Assembly (NCBI RefSeq): GCF_000374585.1
Contig: NZ_KB894658.1
Coordinates: forward strand, 1-64,000
Direction: 5' to 3'
Origin: Phocaeicola barnesiae DSM 18169 = JCM 13652
Lineage (GTDB): Bacteria; Bacteroidota; Bacteroidia; Bacteroidales; Bacteroidaceae
DNA: 64,000 bases
Part shown: positions 9,878 through 18,693 of the stretch, piece by piece
Layout of the letters: each line of letters starts with the position of its first letter
Position numbering within the stretch: position 1 is the first letter of the stretch
Made by a program: the position numbers and the translations under genes
Notes under the pieces: model-generated
Told to the model about the DNA's origin: nothing
What the model saw: the letters and a program-made list of their open reading frames with translations, nothing else
Databases searched by the model: none

Positions 9878-12811
9878 TTAAATTTGTCCTAATTTTTTTA
9901 AGATTGTATCCGGACTACTTGCACTTGCATCTGTACAAGGATTTACGCCAATATTATAAGCCCGACTACCCAAAGTTGACTCAGGAGTTTGTCCTGTCAA
10001 CATTGTCAATGCTCTAGCATAAAGTAAAGGTAATCTTAACTGTTGAGGCATACTAATTTGTGCCCGTTCTTTATCATAAATAAGAACTTTCGCATCTGCA
10101 TACCTCATTCCGATAAAATGTCCCCAGTATTTATCAACTTCTTTCATTTGCCCATCATGAATCAATACAGAAACTTCATCTTTAGTACCCGGAAAGAAAA
10201 TTACAAAATCCTTATTTTTGTCAAAGTTTCTTTTATCTATCTCCGCATTAGACAGATACCTACCCAATTTCAATTTTTCAGGATACAATTCAGCCATTCT
10301 TTTATAATCTATTGCACGAAAGCTTTTAACCATAAACAAATCTCTTTCTACACCATTAGAAGTTATTTCTTCAATATACTCTTCAACTGAGGGCAATGTT
10401 TCAAGCAATGCATTAGAATAGATATTATCTTGATACTTAAGATTTAACTTCTCTGCTAACTTTTTAAACGAATCTCTTTCCTCCGCATAAAGATAAATGG
10501 TTTGAGGCATCAAACTATTGTCCTCACATTTTATTTCTAATTCATATTGATATTGTAATTGATACCTTTCTATCTCTTTAATAAGGGATATGGTTCTACC
10601 ACCAGACAACAGGCATTTATATTTCCTTTCAATACATTTGCGACGTACAATATTCCTTCCATCTGCGCCTGGCAAAATCTCTCTCTTATATTCTGGGACA
10701 AGTAATATTAAAGTAGGGTGATTTGCCGTTATACACAATCCATTTTCTGTATATGCATAATTTATATATCCCATTCGGAAATAATCTGCAAGCAAATTTT
10801 TTAGTGCAAATCTATCAGGTTGAGATTCTTTCCCTTTATCTTCCAATTCTGAAACAATACGGTCCCGAATGGATTTAATCCATTTCATATTCATCAGCCA
10901 ACTATCTGTTTGATAAGAAGCCGATGTAATTGCATAGAGAAGATAATCTGTTTCTTTATATGTATTATTTACAATAGTCTTTATCGGAGCATCTTCCATT
11001 TGCTCCTTTAACAAAGACCAGTTAATCAAATTCTTATTAGCAACTTCATCAGGGAGTGTTAGTCCCAATGAAAATAGTTTTCCATTTGTTTTGCCCCATT
11101 TATCCAATTTTACTTCTTTAAAACTTTTCGGAAGAATAAAATCTGAAAATTTATATGTATGTCCATAAGGTATACGACTTTCATTACAATATAGTACAAA
11201 CTCTGTATTTATACTTACAGATAATATCCAGACACTTTTCTTCTGATCATAAATCAACTCTTGTGAGTACCTATTTTCACTATTCACAGAAACTGCATAT
11301 ATTTTATCTTTTGCTACATCAACACCTGAAATTTCAAAATGTGCAGGGAATAAATTAGATAATAATATAACCTCCTGATTTTCTGCCGTCTTTACTTCGA
11401 TATTATTCACGGATTTGCATTTCAAATCTGAATTAAAACGCAAATTATTACGCTGTGGCATTTCCATAATAGCGCAATTTATCCTATACAGACAATAGTT
11501 ACCGCCTAATATACAATCAGAAACAAATTCAGCGGAATTTCCTTTGAGCCATTCCGTAAATAATTCTATTACATCTTTTCTTACAACAATAAAGTAAAAC
11601 TTACCCTTGATAAATTCATTCGTTGCAATATATTTATTTTGATAGACTCTGAGAAGATAGTAATCAGAAACAACGAATCGACCTTTAATTGTTTCTAAAT
11701 TCTCTTCATGTATCTCATATACACCATTTCTATCCTTAAAAATTCTATTGACTATATTATTTTCAATATAAAATGGACGATTAGCATATCCATCACTTTT
11801 GATATAAATTAAAGGTAAATCTACTTCTGAATTATCCGCAATAAAATGCATATCATCCATATCATCAATATCAGGACAATATAGATGAAATCCAAATTTT
11901 ACTACTCGAGAATTTACATCAAAATCCATCATTAATAATAGAGGATAATACGTGTTATCTGATTTAATCTTTATTCTTCCCGTATTGGGATCCCTCTCTT
12001 TTATTTTCGTTGTACCATCCCAATGATCGTATTCTTTACGTAGAACAGATATAAGATACTCTTTGAACTCTTTACCTACTAGCTGATTATATCTTCCAAT
12101 TGATAATCCAATGTATTGATAATTCGTACGAAAGGCTGATAACAATCTATCATTTTCAATGTTAACTTTAGGGGCAAGACCTCCTTTTTCAAATATGATA
12201 CAAAATTTTTGAAGGTGAGACGGTGATAGCAGACTCTCTTTCATCAGGGACCGTACATAATGTCTCCTTCCATTACCCGAAACAACTTGGCTTGATTTAA
12301 AAGCTAGAGATTCTGACTCAGCCCACTTATTAATGCAATTCCAAATTTCATCTAAAGCAATATCTTGCAAAAGATTCCCATCATTATTTGCTTTTTTATT
12401 TATGAACCCATTACTAAATAGAAATGGTAAAAGATGGCCATAATAATCATTCCCATGCAATTCAAGCGCATCGTTTTCACAAATTGGCATAATTAAAATA
12501 GCAATAATAGGAAGAAGATATTTATAATTATGTTCTTCCTTTGCCATATGTTTAAGAGCTAATAGTTTTTCTTTAAAATCCTCTATACTAGGGCACCTAT
12601 CTTTTATATTAATCCAAAATTTACAAACAAAATCCCTTTTGATAAAATCGTCCTTAAATTCAGAGGCATATCGACCTTTTGCAATCTCCACATTTTCTTC
12701 TTTTGCAAAATCAACAAGATCTTGCAAAGTAATATGAAGTACAACTCTAGCATCTGAGTGTCTTTCAAAATAATATTTGTATATAAGTTCACTCCAAGCT
12801 GTATAATTCAT
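9878..12811 (-). CDS. Large defence-operon protein of unknown fold, 977 aa
   Basis: This is the first gene of the operon, 13 bp upstream of the giant helicase. I see no ATPase, nuclease or methylase motif, no signal peptide and no membrane segment. The N-terminal 170 residues are helical. The middle contains a beta-rich stretch (YYPLLLMMDFDVNSRVVKFGF). The C-terminus has VIFFPGTKDEVSVLIHDGQ and KVLIYDKERAQISMPQQLRL, with a low-complexity Ser/Asp end. By position and size it corresponds to the large uncharacterised partner of DruE (DruG in type II, DruH in type III), which is inference only. No clear TAnnTTTG box lies between 12812 and 12885, so transcription may come from the upstream hipB promoter. 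Confidence 0.7.
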   Translation of the reverse strand: MNYTAWSELIYKYYFERHSDARVVLHITLQDLVDFAKEENVEIAKGRYASEFKDDFIKRDFVCKFWINIKDRCPSIEDFKEKLLALKHMAKEEHNYKYLLPIIAILIMPICENDALELHGNDYYGHLLPFLFSNGFINKKANNDGNLLQDIALDEIWNCINKWAESESLAFKSSQVVSGNGRRHYVRSLMKESLLSPSHLQKFCIIFEKGGLAPKVNIENDRLLSAFRTNYQYIGLSIGRYNQLVGKEFKEYLISVLRKEYDHWDGTTKIKERDPNTGRIKIKSDNTYYPLLLMMDFDVNSRVVKFGFHLYCPDIDDMDDMHFIADNSEVDLPLIYIKSDGYANRPFYIENNIVNRIFKDRNGVYEIHEENLETIKGRFVVSDYYLLRVYQNKYIATNEFIKGKFYFIVVRKDVIELFTEWLKGNSAEFVSDCILGGNYCLYRINCAIMEMPQRNNLRFNSDLKCKSVNNIEVKTAENQEVILLSNLFPAHFEISGVDVAKDKIYAVSVNSENRYSQELIYDQKKSVWILSVSINTEFVLYCNESRIPYGHTYKFSDFILPKSFKEVKLDKWGKTNGKLFSLGLTLPDEVANKNLINWSLLKEQMEDAPIKTIVNNTYKETDYLLYAITSASYQTDSWLMNMKWIKSIRDRIVSELEDKGKESQPDRFALKNLLADYFRMGYINYAYTENGLCITANHPTLILLVPEYKREILPGADGRNIVRRKCIERKYKCLLSGGRTISLIKEIERYQLQYQYELEIKCEDNSLMPQTIYLYAEERDSFKKLAEKLNLKYQDNIYSNALLETLPSVEEYIEEITSNGVERDLFMVKSFRAIDYKRMAELYPEKLKLGRYLSNAEIDKRNFDKNKDFVIFFPGTKDEVSVLIHDGQMKEVDKYWGHFIGMRYADAKVLIYDKERAQISMPQQLRLPLLYARALTMLTGQTPESTLGSRAYNIGVNPCTDASASSPDTILKKLGQI

Positions 12812-12885
12812 ACTCTCGATATTATTAATACCCTAAATAAAATTTTGAATACTCTTAAAAATATTTTATTTCATTTTTACCTAAT

Positions 12886-12999
12886 TCAACTTTTGCAGCA
12901 CCAGCTAGCAAAGCCACGAAGGGATTCGTAACTCATCTCTCCAATCAACCTTGGTGCTTTCAGCCAATCAAAATCTGCAAATACATAAACTCTTTTCAT
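12886..12999 (-). pseudogene. 5' remnant of hipA kinase toxin
   Basis: Directly after hipB (3-nt gap) an ATG opens a frame reading MKRVYVFADFDWLKAPRLI, GEMSYESLRG, the typical HipA N-terminus. The similarity ends after about 29 codons and the frame stops 8 codons later. The break lies near 12912, and the next gene downstream is the first of the defence operon, so that operon (or its insertion) replaced the rest of hipA. Confidence 0.7.
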
Positions 13000-13002
13000 A
13001 CC

Positions 13003-13323
13003 TTATTCTTTTTTGGATGCTCTTTCTCGTTTCTTAAGACTCAAATCCTGCAAGGCCTTCCCCATTGTATCTTCTTTTGCAAGCAGAAGGATATCATCAT
13101 CTAGTTGAAGCGCATAAAGCACCCTGAGATAAATACCTATTGCCACTGTCGGTACACCTTTCTCTATACGTGAAACCGTAAGAGGTGAACAGGTGGCACG
13201 TTCGGCAACTTGGGCAATACTGAGATTTCTGCGTAATCTGGCCAGCCTGATCTGTTCTCCTACTATCTGCATCTTCTGCTCCAGCTTTCTTGGCAACTTG
13301 GTACCCATTGTACTTTTTGTCAT
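13003..13323 (-). CDS. hipB: HipB-like XRE antitoxin/repressor
   Basis: This 106-aa protein has a helix-turn-helix of the XRE type: IRLARLRRNLSIAQVAERAT then SPLTVSRIEKG. HipB proteins neutralise HipA kinases and repress their own operon. The following hipA is reduced to a fragment, so this is an orphan antitoxin that may now act only as a regulator. The -7 box CAAATATA (13347-13354, minus strand) sits 24 bp before the ATG. Because no other promoter is obvious, HipB could control expression of the downstream Druantia-like operon. Confidence 0.8.
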   Translation of the reverse strand: MTKSTMGTKLPRKLEQKMQIVGEQIRLARLRRNLSIAQVAERATCSPLTVSRIEKGVPTVAIGIYLRVLYALQLDDDILLLAKEDTMGKALQDLSLKKRERASKKE

Positions 13324-13346
13324 AGCTCAATATATCATATAATATG

Positions 13347-13354
13347 CAAATATA
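13347..13354 (-). promoter_or_regulatory. -7 promoter box of orphan hipB
   Basis: TATATTTG on the minus strand fits the Bacteroides TAnnTTTG consensus. The predicted transcript start lies near 13340, leaving a short leader to the ATG at 13323. It may drive hipB, the hipA remnant and the defence operon together. Confidence 0.6.
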
Positions 13355-13530
13355 GTAGTTTTACTTTATTTTATGATGTGTTACGGAGATAAATTTTTGA
13401 ATTTATTCCTGTTGAAATCTGCTTTGGTCATATTATTGGGCGTTGGAGATATTAAATGCTATTATATTATTCATAAGGCTGATATTTTACAGATAACAAA
13501 CAATATATTATTTATAGAAAGAAAGCAATA

Positions 13531-13877
13531 ATTTGAACAGAAAAAGAAATAATACTTCCTTTTCTGTACAGAATATTACTACTTAGGTAATCTTGAAAAA
13601 TAGCGACCGCTGTCACATAGGTCTGTTGTTTGTAACAATCACCGAAACACTGACCACACACAGCAATTGAACTATTTCAAAGCTCTTATTGCCGGCGAAA
13701 AGGCCATCAGCTCGACCGAAGTGATGCATCGCTATCAAATCTCTTCAACAACCTCAATATTCCGTTCAAAGGCAGTCCTTATCAAGAATGATATATTGGA
13801 TAATAAAGCCGGTGAAATCTCGTTCCAAGACCCGATTTATGCCTATTGGTCGAAGACTGAGTTCTTTGCAAAATAAT
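13531..13877 (+). repeat. Direct repeat copy A with ATPase C-terminal remnant
   Basis: About 345 bp here recur with high identity at 15462-15805, on the other side of the AbiE pair. The repeat codes for the C-terminal end of what looks like a Bacteroidales ATP-binding protein (EKAISSTEVMHRYQISS, ISFQDPIYAYW). In copy A a 2-nt insertion near 13657 breaks the frame, so it is a pseudogene fragment. The two copies suggest duplication on insertion, or recombination around the AbiE module. Confidence 0.75.
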
Positions 13878-13994
13878 AAGACTATGAATAAGTATAACCT
13901 TACTTGGATTGACTTCGCCAATAAGAAAAGGTGCAGGCTTACTAAAGCTATAAATACTTTAGTAGTTATTTCTTGGAGAAAGCTTAATGTTGTA

Positions 13995-14822
13995 TTATTC
14001 TATTCTTACCATCCCGGCCAACTGCACGAAATAATCATTTGACCAAATATCAAGTTCTTTTGGATTGCGCACGAAAGGCAATACATCTTCTTTCACTTGT
14101 TTTATATCAGCTGAAGAGAGACGCTCAATGAGTTTCTCCTTGAATAACTCTGGAGTGATATTCTCATTGTTGAACTGCTTGCATCGTTCTGCCAGATGAG
14201 CAAAATCAAGTGGAATATTATGGCGTACATACCATTCAAAGTCGTACCAATCACGACCTTTTACTCTGTTCTTCCACGCACGATATACTAAGGCGTGCAT
14301 CTTGCCTGCAAACAAGTCGGGAAGTGTAAAACAACGGGTCATAAATGAATATGGCTGAAGCAATAGCTTCTGTTCCGTCTTGAAGTTCAACGGTGGGCAA
14401 GTATCTACTTCTATCTTTATCTTTATAGATTTCTCTGTTTGGAAAGTCACATCATACACATCGGTATTATCTTTAAGAAATGCCGATTCGACCTTTCCGA
14501 AATTCCTCTTGTCTTTTTTCTTTATTTCAACCTCACGGCCTACCATTGTAAAAGCATTAACGATAGCAGGAAAGTATTTCGTAAAATCGAACTTATCATC
14601 TTGCGTAAGCAATGAAAAATCCATATCCTCACTGAAACGCTGTAAGCCATGAAAGATTCTCAAGCAAGTTCCACCATAGAAAGCCGCCGACTCAAAAAAG
14701 CCTCCGGCATACAAGCCAGCAAGTATCACTTGTTGGTTCACTTCAAACATAGCGTTTCTCTTCTGTTGCTCTGTTGTTAAATCATAACGGGAGAGCATAT
14801 TGTCGAATATTTCATTTTTCAT
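13995..14822 (-). CDS. abiEii: AbiEii nucleotidyltransferase toxin
   Basis: The 275-aa product belongs to the AbiEii/AbiGii family, toxins of type IV toxin-antitoxin systems that act by abortive infection. The nucleotidyltransferase signature is visible: FYGGTCLRI then RFSEDMDFSL (about 48-72), the third acidic strand IKIKIEVDTCPP (about 140) and the C-terminal GKMHALVYRAWKNRVKGRD segment. It overlaps abiEi by 4 bp (ATGA), the usual coupled arrangement. The length is normal and all motifs are intact, so it is probably functional. Confidence 0.9.
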   Translation of the reverse strand: MKNEIFDNMLSRYDLTTEQQKRNAMFEVNQQVILAGLYAGGFFESAAFYGGTCLRIFHGLQRFSEDMDFSLLTQDDKFDFTKYFPAIVNAFTMVGREVEIKKKDKRNFGKVESAFLKDNTDVYDVTFQTEKSIKIKIEVDTCPPLNFKTEQKLLLQPYSFMTRCFTLPDLFAGKMHALVYRAWKNRVKGRDWYDFEWYVRHNIPLDFAHLAERCKQFNNENITPELFKEKLIERLSSADIKQVKEDVLPFVRNPKELDIWSNDYFVQLAGMVRIE

Positions 14823-15445
14823 CGTCTTAAGAATTTTAAAAGTGTCGAAATTGAATCGGCCTTTTTGCCAACTTTTATGTAGTCTTCGAATATGGTTTTA
14901 TCCATCTTATTGAACTCATCCATATCCATACGAATATCCTGTTCAAGATATGTTTCCACATCTTTCATATAGCGAAGATTGACCTGCGAGGAATTGGCAA
15001 TCAAATCACACAAAGCCTTTTCCGGTGATGCAATAAGAAAAGCATAATTATCCTTATACATACTCCTTACTCCTATTGGAAATGCTATTTTTGAGATATG
15101 TTTGTAGTCATAACAGCCGACCGGAGTTTGAAAGCTACGCGAATGCTTTACCGTCATTGATTGATGAACATATACAGCCTCGGGGATAAGTCCATAATAT
15201 CGTAGTGCAGTAGACATTGAAATATACGAAGGTGTATAGAGATGATTGGCTATCAACTCACTCGATAGGGTCTTTCCTGAATATTCGGGGTTGATCACAT
15301 AAAGTCCTCGCTTCAATCTGATGATAATCCCTTGCTTTTCGAGCCAGGTTACTTTCTTGTCAGCAGACTTAAGTTCTGGATATAACGATTCAATGATTGA
15401 AGTCGTTACTGGAATGGTTCCTATTTCATTTAATTGCCTGTCCAT
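14819..15445 (-). CDS. abiEi: AbiEi antitoxin/transcriptional repressor
   Basis: AbiEi is the antitoxin of the AbiE type IV system and represses its own operon. The 208-aa protein starts with a winged helix (TIPVTTSIIESL, WLEKQGIIIRLKRGLYV) and continues with the AbiEi C-terminal core (TPSYISMSTALRYYGLIPE, AFLIASPEKALCDLIA). The ATG at 15445 lies only 4 bp from a perfect -7 box (TATATTTG, 15450-15457), so the transcript may be leaderless or nearly so; the next Met is far inside the winged helix. A 15-bp inverted repeat directly upstream is the probable operator. Confidence 0.88.
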   Translation of the reverse strand: MDRQLNEIGTIPVTTSIIESLYPELKSADKKVTWLEKQGIIIRLKRGLYVINPEYSGKTLSSELIANHLYTPSYISMSTALRYYGLIPEAVYVHQSMTVKHSRSFQTPVGCYDYKHISKIAFPIGVRSMYKDNYAFLIASPEKALCDLIANSSQVNLRYMKDVETYLEQDIRMDMDEFNKMDKTIFEDYIKVGKKADSISTLLKFLRR

Positions 15446-15449
15446 ACTG

Positions 15450-15512
15450 CAAATATAGTAATATTTTGAACAATAAAAGAAATAATACTTCTTTTTCTGT
15501 TCAAAATATTAC
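15450..15512 (-). promoter_or_regulatory. abiE promoter and inverted-repeat operator
   Basis: The -7 box lies at 15450-15457. Directly next to it, GTAATATTTTGAACA (15458-15472) is repeated as a perfect inverted copy at 15498-15512 with a 25-bp spacer. AbiEi proteins are known to bind paired inverted repeats in their own promoter, so this is the likely autoregulatory operator. The corresponding part of repeat copy A (about 13527-13570) has a degraded version. Confidence 0.7.
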
Positions 15513-15805
15513 TACTCGGACAATCTTAAGAAATAGCGACCGCTGCCACATAAGGCTGTTGTTTGTAACAATCACCGAAACACTGACCACACAGCAACTA
15601 AACAATATTAACCTTATAGCCGGAGAAAAGGCCCTCAGTTCAACTGAAGTGATGCATCGCTATCAAATATCTTCAACGACTTCAATATCACGCTCAAAGG
15701 CAGCCCTTATCAAGAATGATATATTGGATAATAAAGCCGATGAAATCTCGTTTCAGGACCCGATTTATGCCTATTGGTTGAAGACTGAGTACTTTGCAAA
15801 ATAAT
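15462..15805 (+). repeat. Direct repeat copy B with ATPase C-terminal remnant
   Basis: This is the second copy of the ~345-bp repeat flanking AbiE. It keeps one open frame through TITETLTTQQLNNINL, IAGEKALSSTEVMHRY and DEISFQDPIYAYW to a stop at 15802-15804, the last ~95 residues of an ATP-binding protein. No N-terminal ATPase domain remains. A terminator follows at once, so this is the original 3' end of the lost gene. Confidence 0.75.
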
Positions 15806-15812
15806 CATAATG

Positions 15813-15838
15813 TGGCTCTCGGTTTCAGAGCCATTTTT
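15813..15838 (+). terminator. Intrinsic terminator after the ATPase remnant
   Basis: TGGCTCT (15813-15819) pairs with AGAGCCA (15827-15833) over a 7-nt loop, followed by T5. Confidence 0.8.
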
Positions 15839-16042
15839 GTACCTTTTCTTATCAAAAAACGGCATTTTTCACAAGTTTTTGTACCGCACATTTTGATATT
15901 CAAGAAATTACACTTACTTTTACTTTCCAAAATGGAGGTACAAGCCGAGAATGGTGCTAAAAATCACTAACTTACACATTCTCAGATACTTGCCAACCTA
16001 CTGGTTGTACCTTTTAGAGCGCTATACTATTGATAATCAAAG

Positions 16043-16231
16043 ATGTACACATACTGCATCGAAAAGCATTTGGACAATGCCCTTAGATGCTCAATGGAGA
16101 ACTATGGAAGCTTTGAGTATCAAGATGTCAAGGATAATAATGCAGTACGTCACGTACAAATCTGTCCACTCTATGCCATGTCGCAAATGGATAAACTGCT
16201 GAGTGCCTTTGTGTGGGAGAATAATCAGTAG
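16043..16231 (+). CDS. Small hypothetical protein, 62 aa
   Basis: A 62-codon frame (MYTYCIEKHLDNALRCSMEN ...) has a protein-like composition and no signal or membrane segment. I do not recognise it. It stands between a remnant and a degenerate region, so it may itself be a piece of a larger lost gene. Confidence 0.35.
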   Translation: MYTYCIEKHLDNALRCSMENYGSFEYQDVKDNNAVRHVQICPLYAMSQMDKLLSAFVWENNQ

Positions 16232-16286
16232 AGTAATGTGTCTTTAGATAGCGCATTGAGTATCAGTGAATTAAATTGCATGTAAC

Positions 16287-16487
16287 ATGGAGGAGATTGT
16301 AGCAAAAGCGTATCAGATAATTATTCGCTTCGCGGACGGAATGACGATGACTTTTGGCAAATTCATTGATGGCAGCAACAATATATGCGCCCAGAAACTT
16401 TGTCTACGAAAGCCGAGAAGCAATTGGTCCGAGCTCAACAGGGAAAGATGCCGCGGGATTTTAAGGAGTAGAAATTGTCAACATTAA
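16287..16487 (+). pseudogene. Degenerate coding fragment
   Basis: The frame MEEIVAKAYQIIIRFADGMT ... looks coding at the start, but downstream of about 16390 protein-like sequence is found in the other two forward frames (for example TIYAPRNFVYESREA and KAEKQLVRAQQGKMPRDFKE). This suggests one or two frameshifts in a decayed gene. The family is not recognised. Confidence 0.35.
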
Positions 16488-16507
16488 ATCATAAATGTAA
16501 GAGAGAT

Positions 16508-17026
16508 ATGGCGAACATTACATTCAACAAGCTGGATGAGCAGGAATACGCCCGGTTCCGGGCAGACGTGAAAGGGATTTTCTCTATTGCCGTCATTGAA
16601 ACATTTGGAAATCAGGTAGGGCAAGAAGAGATTATTCCGGATGATGATATAGGCCATTCCTTATACGACCCTCAATGTGAAACGCTGGCGGTATATGCTG
16701 ACGGAGAGAAGGTGGGAGGAGTCGTTGTCAAGATTGATTCTCAAACAGGTATCAGTTGGCTGGAGCTGTTTTATGTGTATCCTGACAAACACGGACGTGG
16801 ACTTGGACTTCGGATCTGGCAGAGTCTGGAGAAGAGATATCCTGATACCAAGGTCTGGCGTCTGATTACGCCTTATTTTGAGAAACGCAACATACATTTC
16901 TATGTAAACAAATGCGGTTTCAAGATTGTGGAATTCTTCAATGAGGCGCACAGGGACCCATCCAGACCTTCCGGAGGGAGTGATTTCCATGATGAGTATT
17001 TTATATTCGAAAAGGTCATGGAATAA
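16508..17026 (+). CDS. GNAT family N-acetyltransferase
   Basis: GNAT enzymes transfer acetyl from acetyl-CoA to an amine. The product (172 aa from the ATG at 16508) has the acetyl-CoA pyrophosphate-binding motif HGRGLGLRIWQ (about 97-107), preceded by WLELFYVYPD (strand beta4) and followed by FYVNKCGFKIVEF, the usual C-terminal FYxxxGF element. The substrate is unknown. I prefer this start to an earlier one at 16475 because the fold begins at ITFNKLDEQEY. Confidence 0.85.
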   Translation: MANITFNKLDEQEYARFRADVKGIFSIAVIETFGNQVGQEEIIPDDDIGHSLYDPQCETLAVYADGEKVGGVVVKIDSQTGISWLELFYVYPDKHGRGLGLRIWQSLEKRYPDTKVWRLITPYFEKRNIHFYVNKCGFKIVEFFNEAHRDPSRPSGGSDFHDEYFIFEKVME

Positions 17027-17195
17027 CTTCGGAAGCGTATGGGGCTTGCTGGAATGTATGGCTGAATATGCAGAAGTTTCCTGGATGGAATGCGATGGCA
17101 TCGGGGCCGACCGTCTGGTTCCAGTTGGTAATGATCGTTTCATTCATGTGGGTTACACCGTTGAATTTTTATAACTTGTCATTCACTACCCCAAA

Positions 17196-18686
17196 TTATA
17201 GACCAAAATATTTCTCAACCATATCCTTGAGTTGTTCTGGTGGCAGATTTGCGATTCCCATCGATTCTATGAGTGAAAACTCTTCCTTGTTTTTACCTAT
17301 AACGAACTTTCGTTCATGACCGTCTATTTCGGCCAGTAAATGGAAATTTCCTTTAAAGGCTTGCTCCATACGGATGTTCTTTACGATATGTCCGTTGATG
17401 GTTATTTCAGATGTATTTGTGACTTCTTCCAACTCGCCCCAGGACCTCAAATGATTGGCTATGGTGGTTTCAATCCGTCCTGTCCATTGCTCGGCAACAC
17501 CGTATTTTGTAGCGACTATGCGGAATTGTTTCAGGCTGTTCGCTACTTCACGTATCATTGCATCAGGCCGGCGTATGCCATGGTCTTTAGCGAACTGGAT
17601 TACATCATCCCGTGTGATGTTCCGGAGTTTGGCCCTAATATACATGCAATGATCTTCATCGGGTAAAAAACCGCCGTTGTCGAAGATATAAGTGATATCG
17701 TATGCGGGGGACAGGCGCCAGGAGCCATCTTCACTCATGATAAATGAAAAATTCTTATTGTGGTCGTCCGTATTGTTGGCCAAGATATTGAATACCATCC
17801 GGCGGAACACCTCAGAGCAATCGGCTTCGGGCAGATGGAGTTTCCGGCACACGGTCATCAGTTGTTCGTAACTGTCGGCTTCGGGACTGATGGCAGCCAG
17901 CGTCTGGGTATGAATCTTCTTTCCATCCTTGCGGTCGAAACGTTGGGGCATGAAATGATTGTTCCCATCTACCTCATAGAGTTCAGAAGGCATCATATTA
18001 ATTCCAGCCCTAGTGGCCAGTTCGTAATAGGCCATCTCCAACTCTGCCGAACTGTATTGTGAATTGCCGAATTTAATCAGACAGTAATCGAAATCGTCCA
18101 AGCCGGAAATCTGCCCGCTATGTATCTCTCCACTCTTTCGGTTGATAGCTACAATGGCTTTGGGCTGACGGCCACCGGCAGAAGTACCGACCGTAAGCAA
18201 AGATTGCATGGTAATGGATTCTTCGGGCAGAATCCGTGCATTTTCCCTTTCTGTGAATATGCGTTCTGCCAGACTGGCCAAAGACTTGATGTCTATTTTC
18301 TCGGCCTTACGTCCCCGTGAAACCTCCGGTAAAAATTCCAGGGCTCCCATGCCACGCTTCCCTATGAATGAAAGCTTGTCGAGGGGAGTAATGTCCGCAT
18401 TGGACAGGTGGCTCTGCTGGCGCCACAAATCAAACAACTGATTACCCCAGGCATCAGGTAATGAATCGGCTACAAAGGCCGGTAATTTCTGATAGATTTT
18501 GGCATCTTCTCCCCAAACAGGCATAAGTCCTCTTACCCCATCTGCAGGAGCCGTCAATGGAGAAATATTCAGACCTTTCTTCAAAAAGGCGGGGTTATAC
18601 ATGAAGTAGGACAACCTGCGTTTGGCGTCCCAGGCCAAACGGCCTATTTCTTCGCCCCAAAGCATTGCTTTCAACGACTGTACCAT
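17196..18686 (-). CDS. hipA: HipA-like serine/threonine kinase toxin
   Basis: HipA kinases phosphorylate targets such as glutamyl-tRNA synthetase and induce dormancy. The 496-aa protein shows the HipA N-lobe (GRLAWDAKRRLSYFMYNPAF), a glycine-rich GTSAGGRQPKAIVAI loop, the catalytic segment NNTDDHNKNFSF (about 300-312) and the metal-binding LSPAYDITYIF. Unlike the remnant at 12.9 kb it is full length. It follows its hipB by 7 bp on the same strand, forming an intact type II toxin-antitoxin module. Confidence 0.88.
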   Translation of the reverse strand: MVQSLKAMLWGEEIGRLAWDAKRRLSYFMYNPAFLKKGLNISPLTAPADGVRGLMPVWGEDAKIYQKLPAFVADSLPDAWGNQLFDLWRQQSHLSNADITPLDKLSFIGKRGMGALEFLPEVSRGRKAEKIDIKSLASLAERIFTERENARILPEESITMQSLLTVGTSAGGRQPKAIVAINRKSGEIHSGQISGLDDFDYCLIKFGNSQYSSAELEMAYYELATRAGINMMPSELYEVDGNNHFMPQRFDRKDGKKIHTQTLAAISPEADSYEQLMTVCRKLHLPEADCSEVFRRMVFNILANNTDDHNKNFSFIMSEDGSWRLSPAYDITYIFDNGGFLPDEDHCMYIRAKLRNITRDDVIQFAKDHGIRRPDAMIREVANSLKQFRIVATKYGVAEQWTGRIETTIANHLRSWGELEEVTNTSEITINGHIVKNIRMEQAFKGNFHLLAEIDGHERKFVIGKNKEEFSLIESMGIANLPPEQLKDMVEKYFGL

Positions 18687-18693
18687 GTTCGTA

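Noticed and set aside
1527..12811. Assignment of the defence operon to DISARM
   Set aside because: DISARM also has a DUF1998 protein and a C5 methylase, but its helicase and DUF1998 functions are on separate proteins (DrmA, DrmB) and it has a PLD protein (DrmC). Here one 2041-aa protein carries both and there is no PLD motif, so Druantia fits better.
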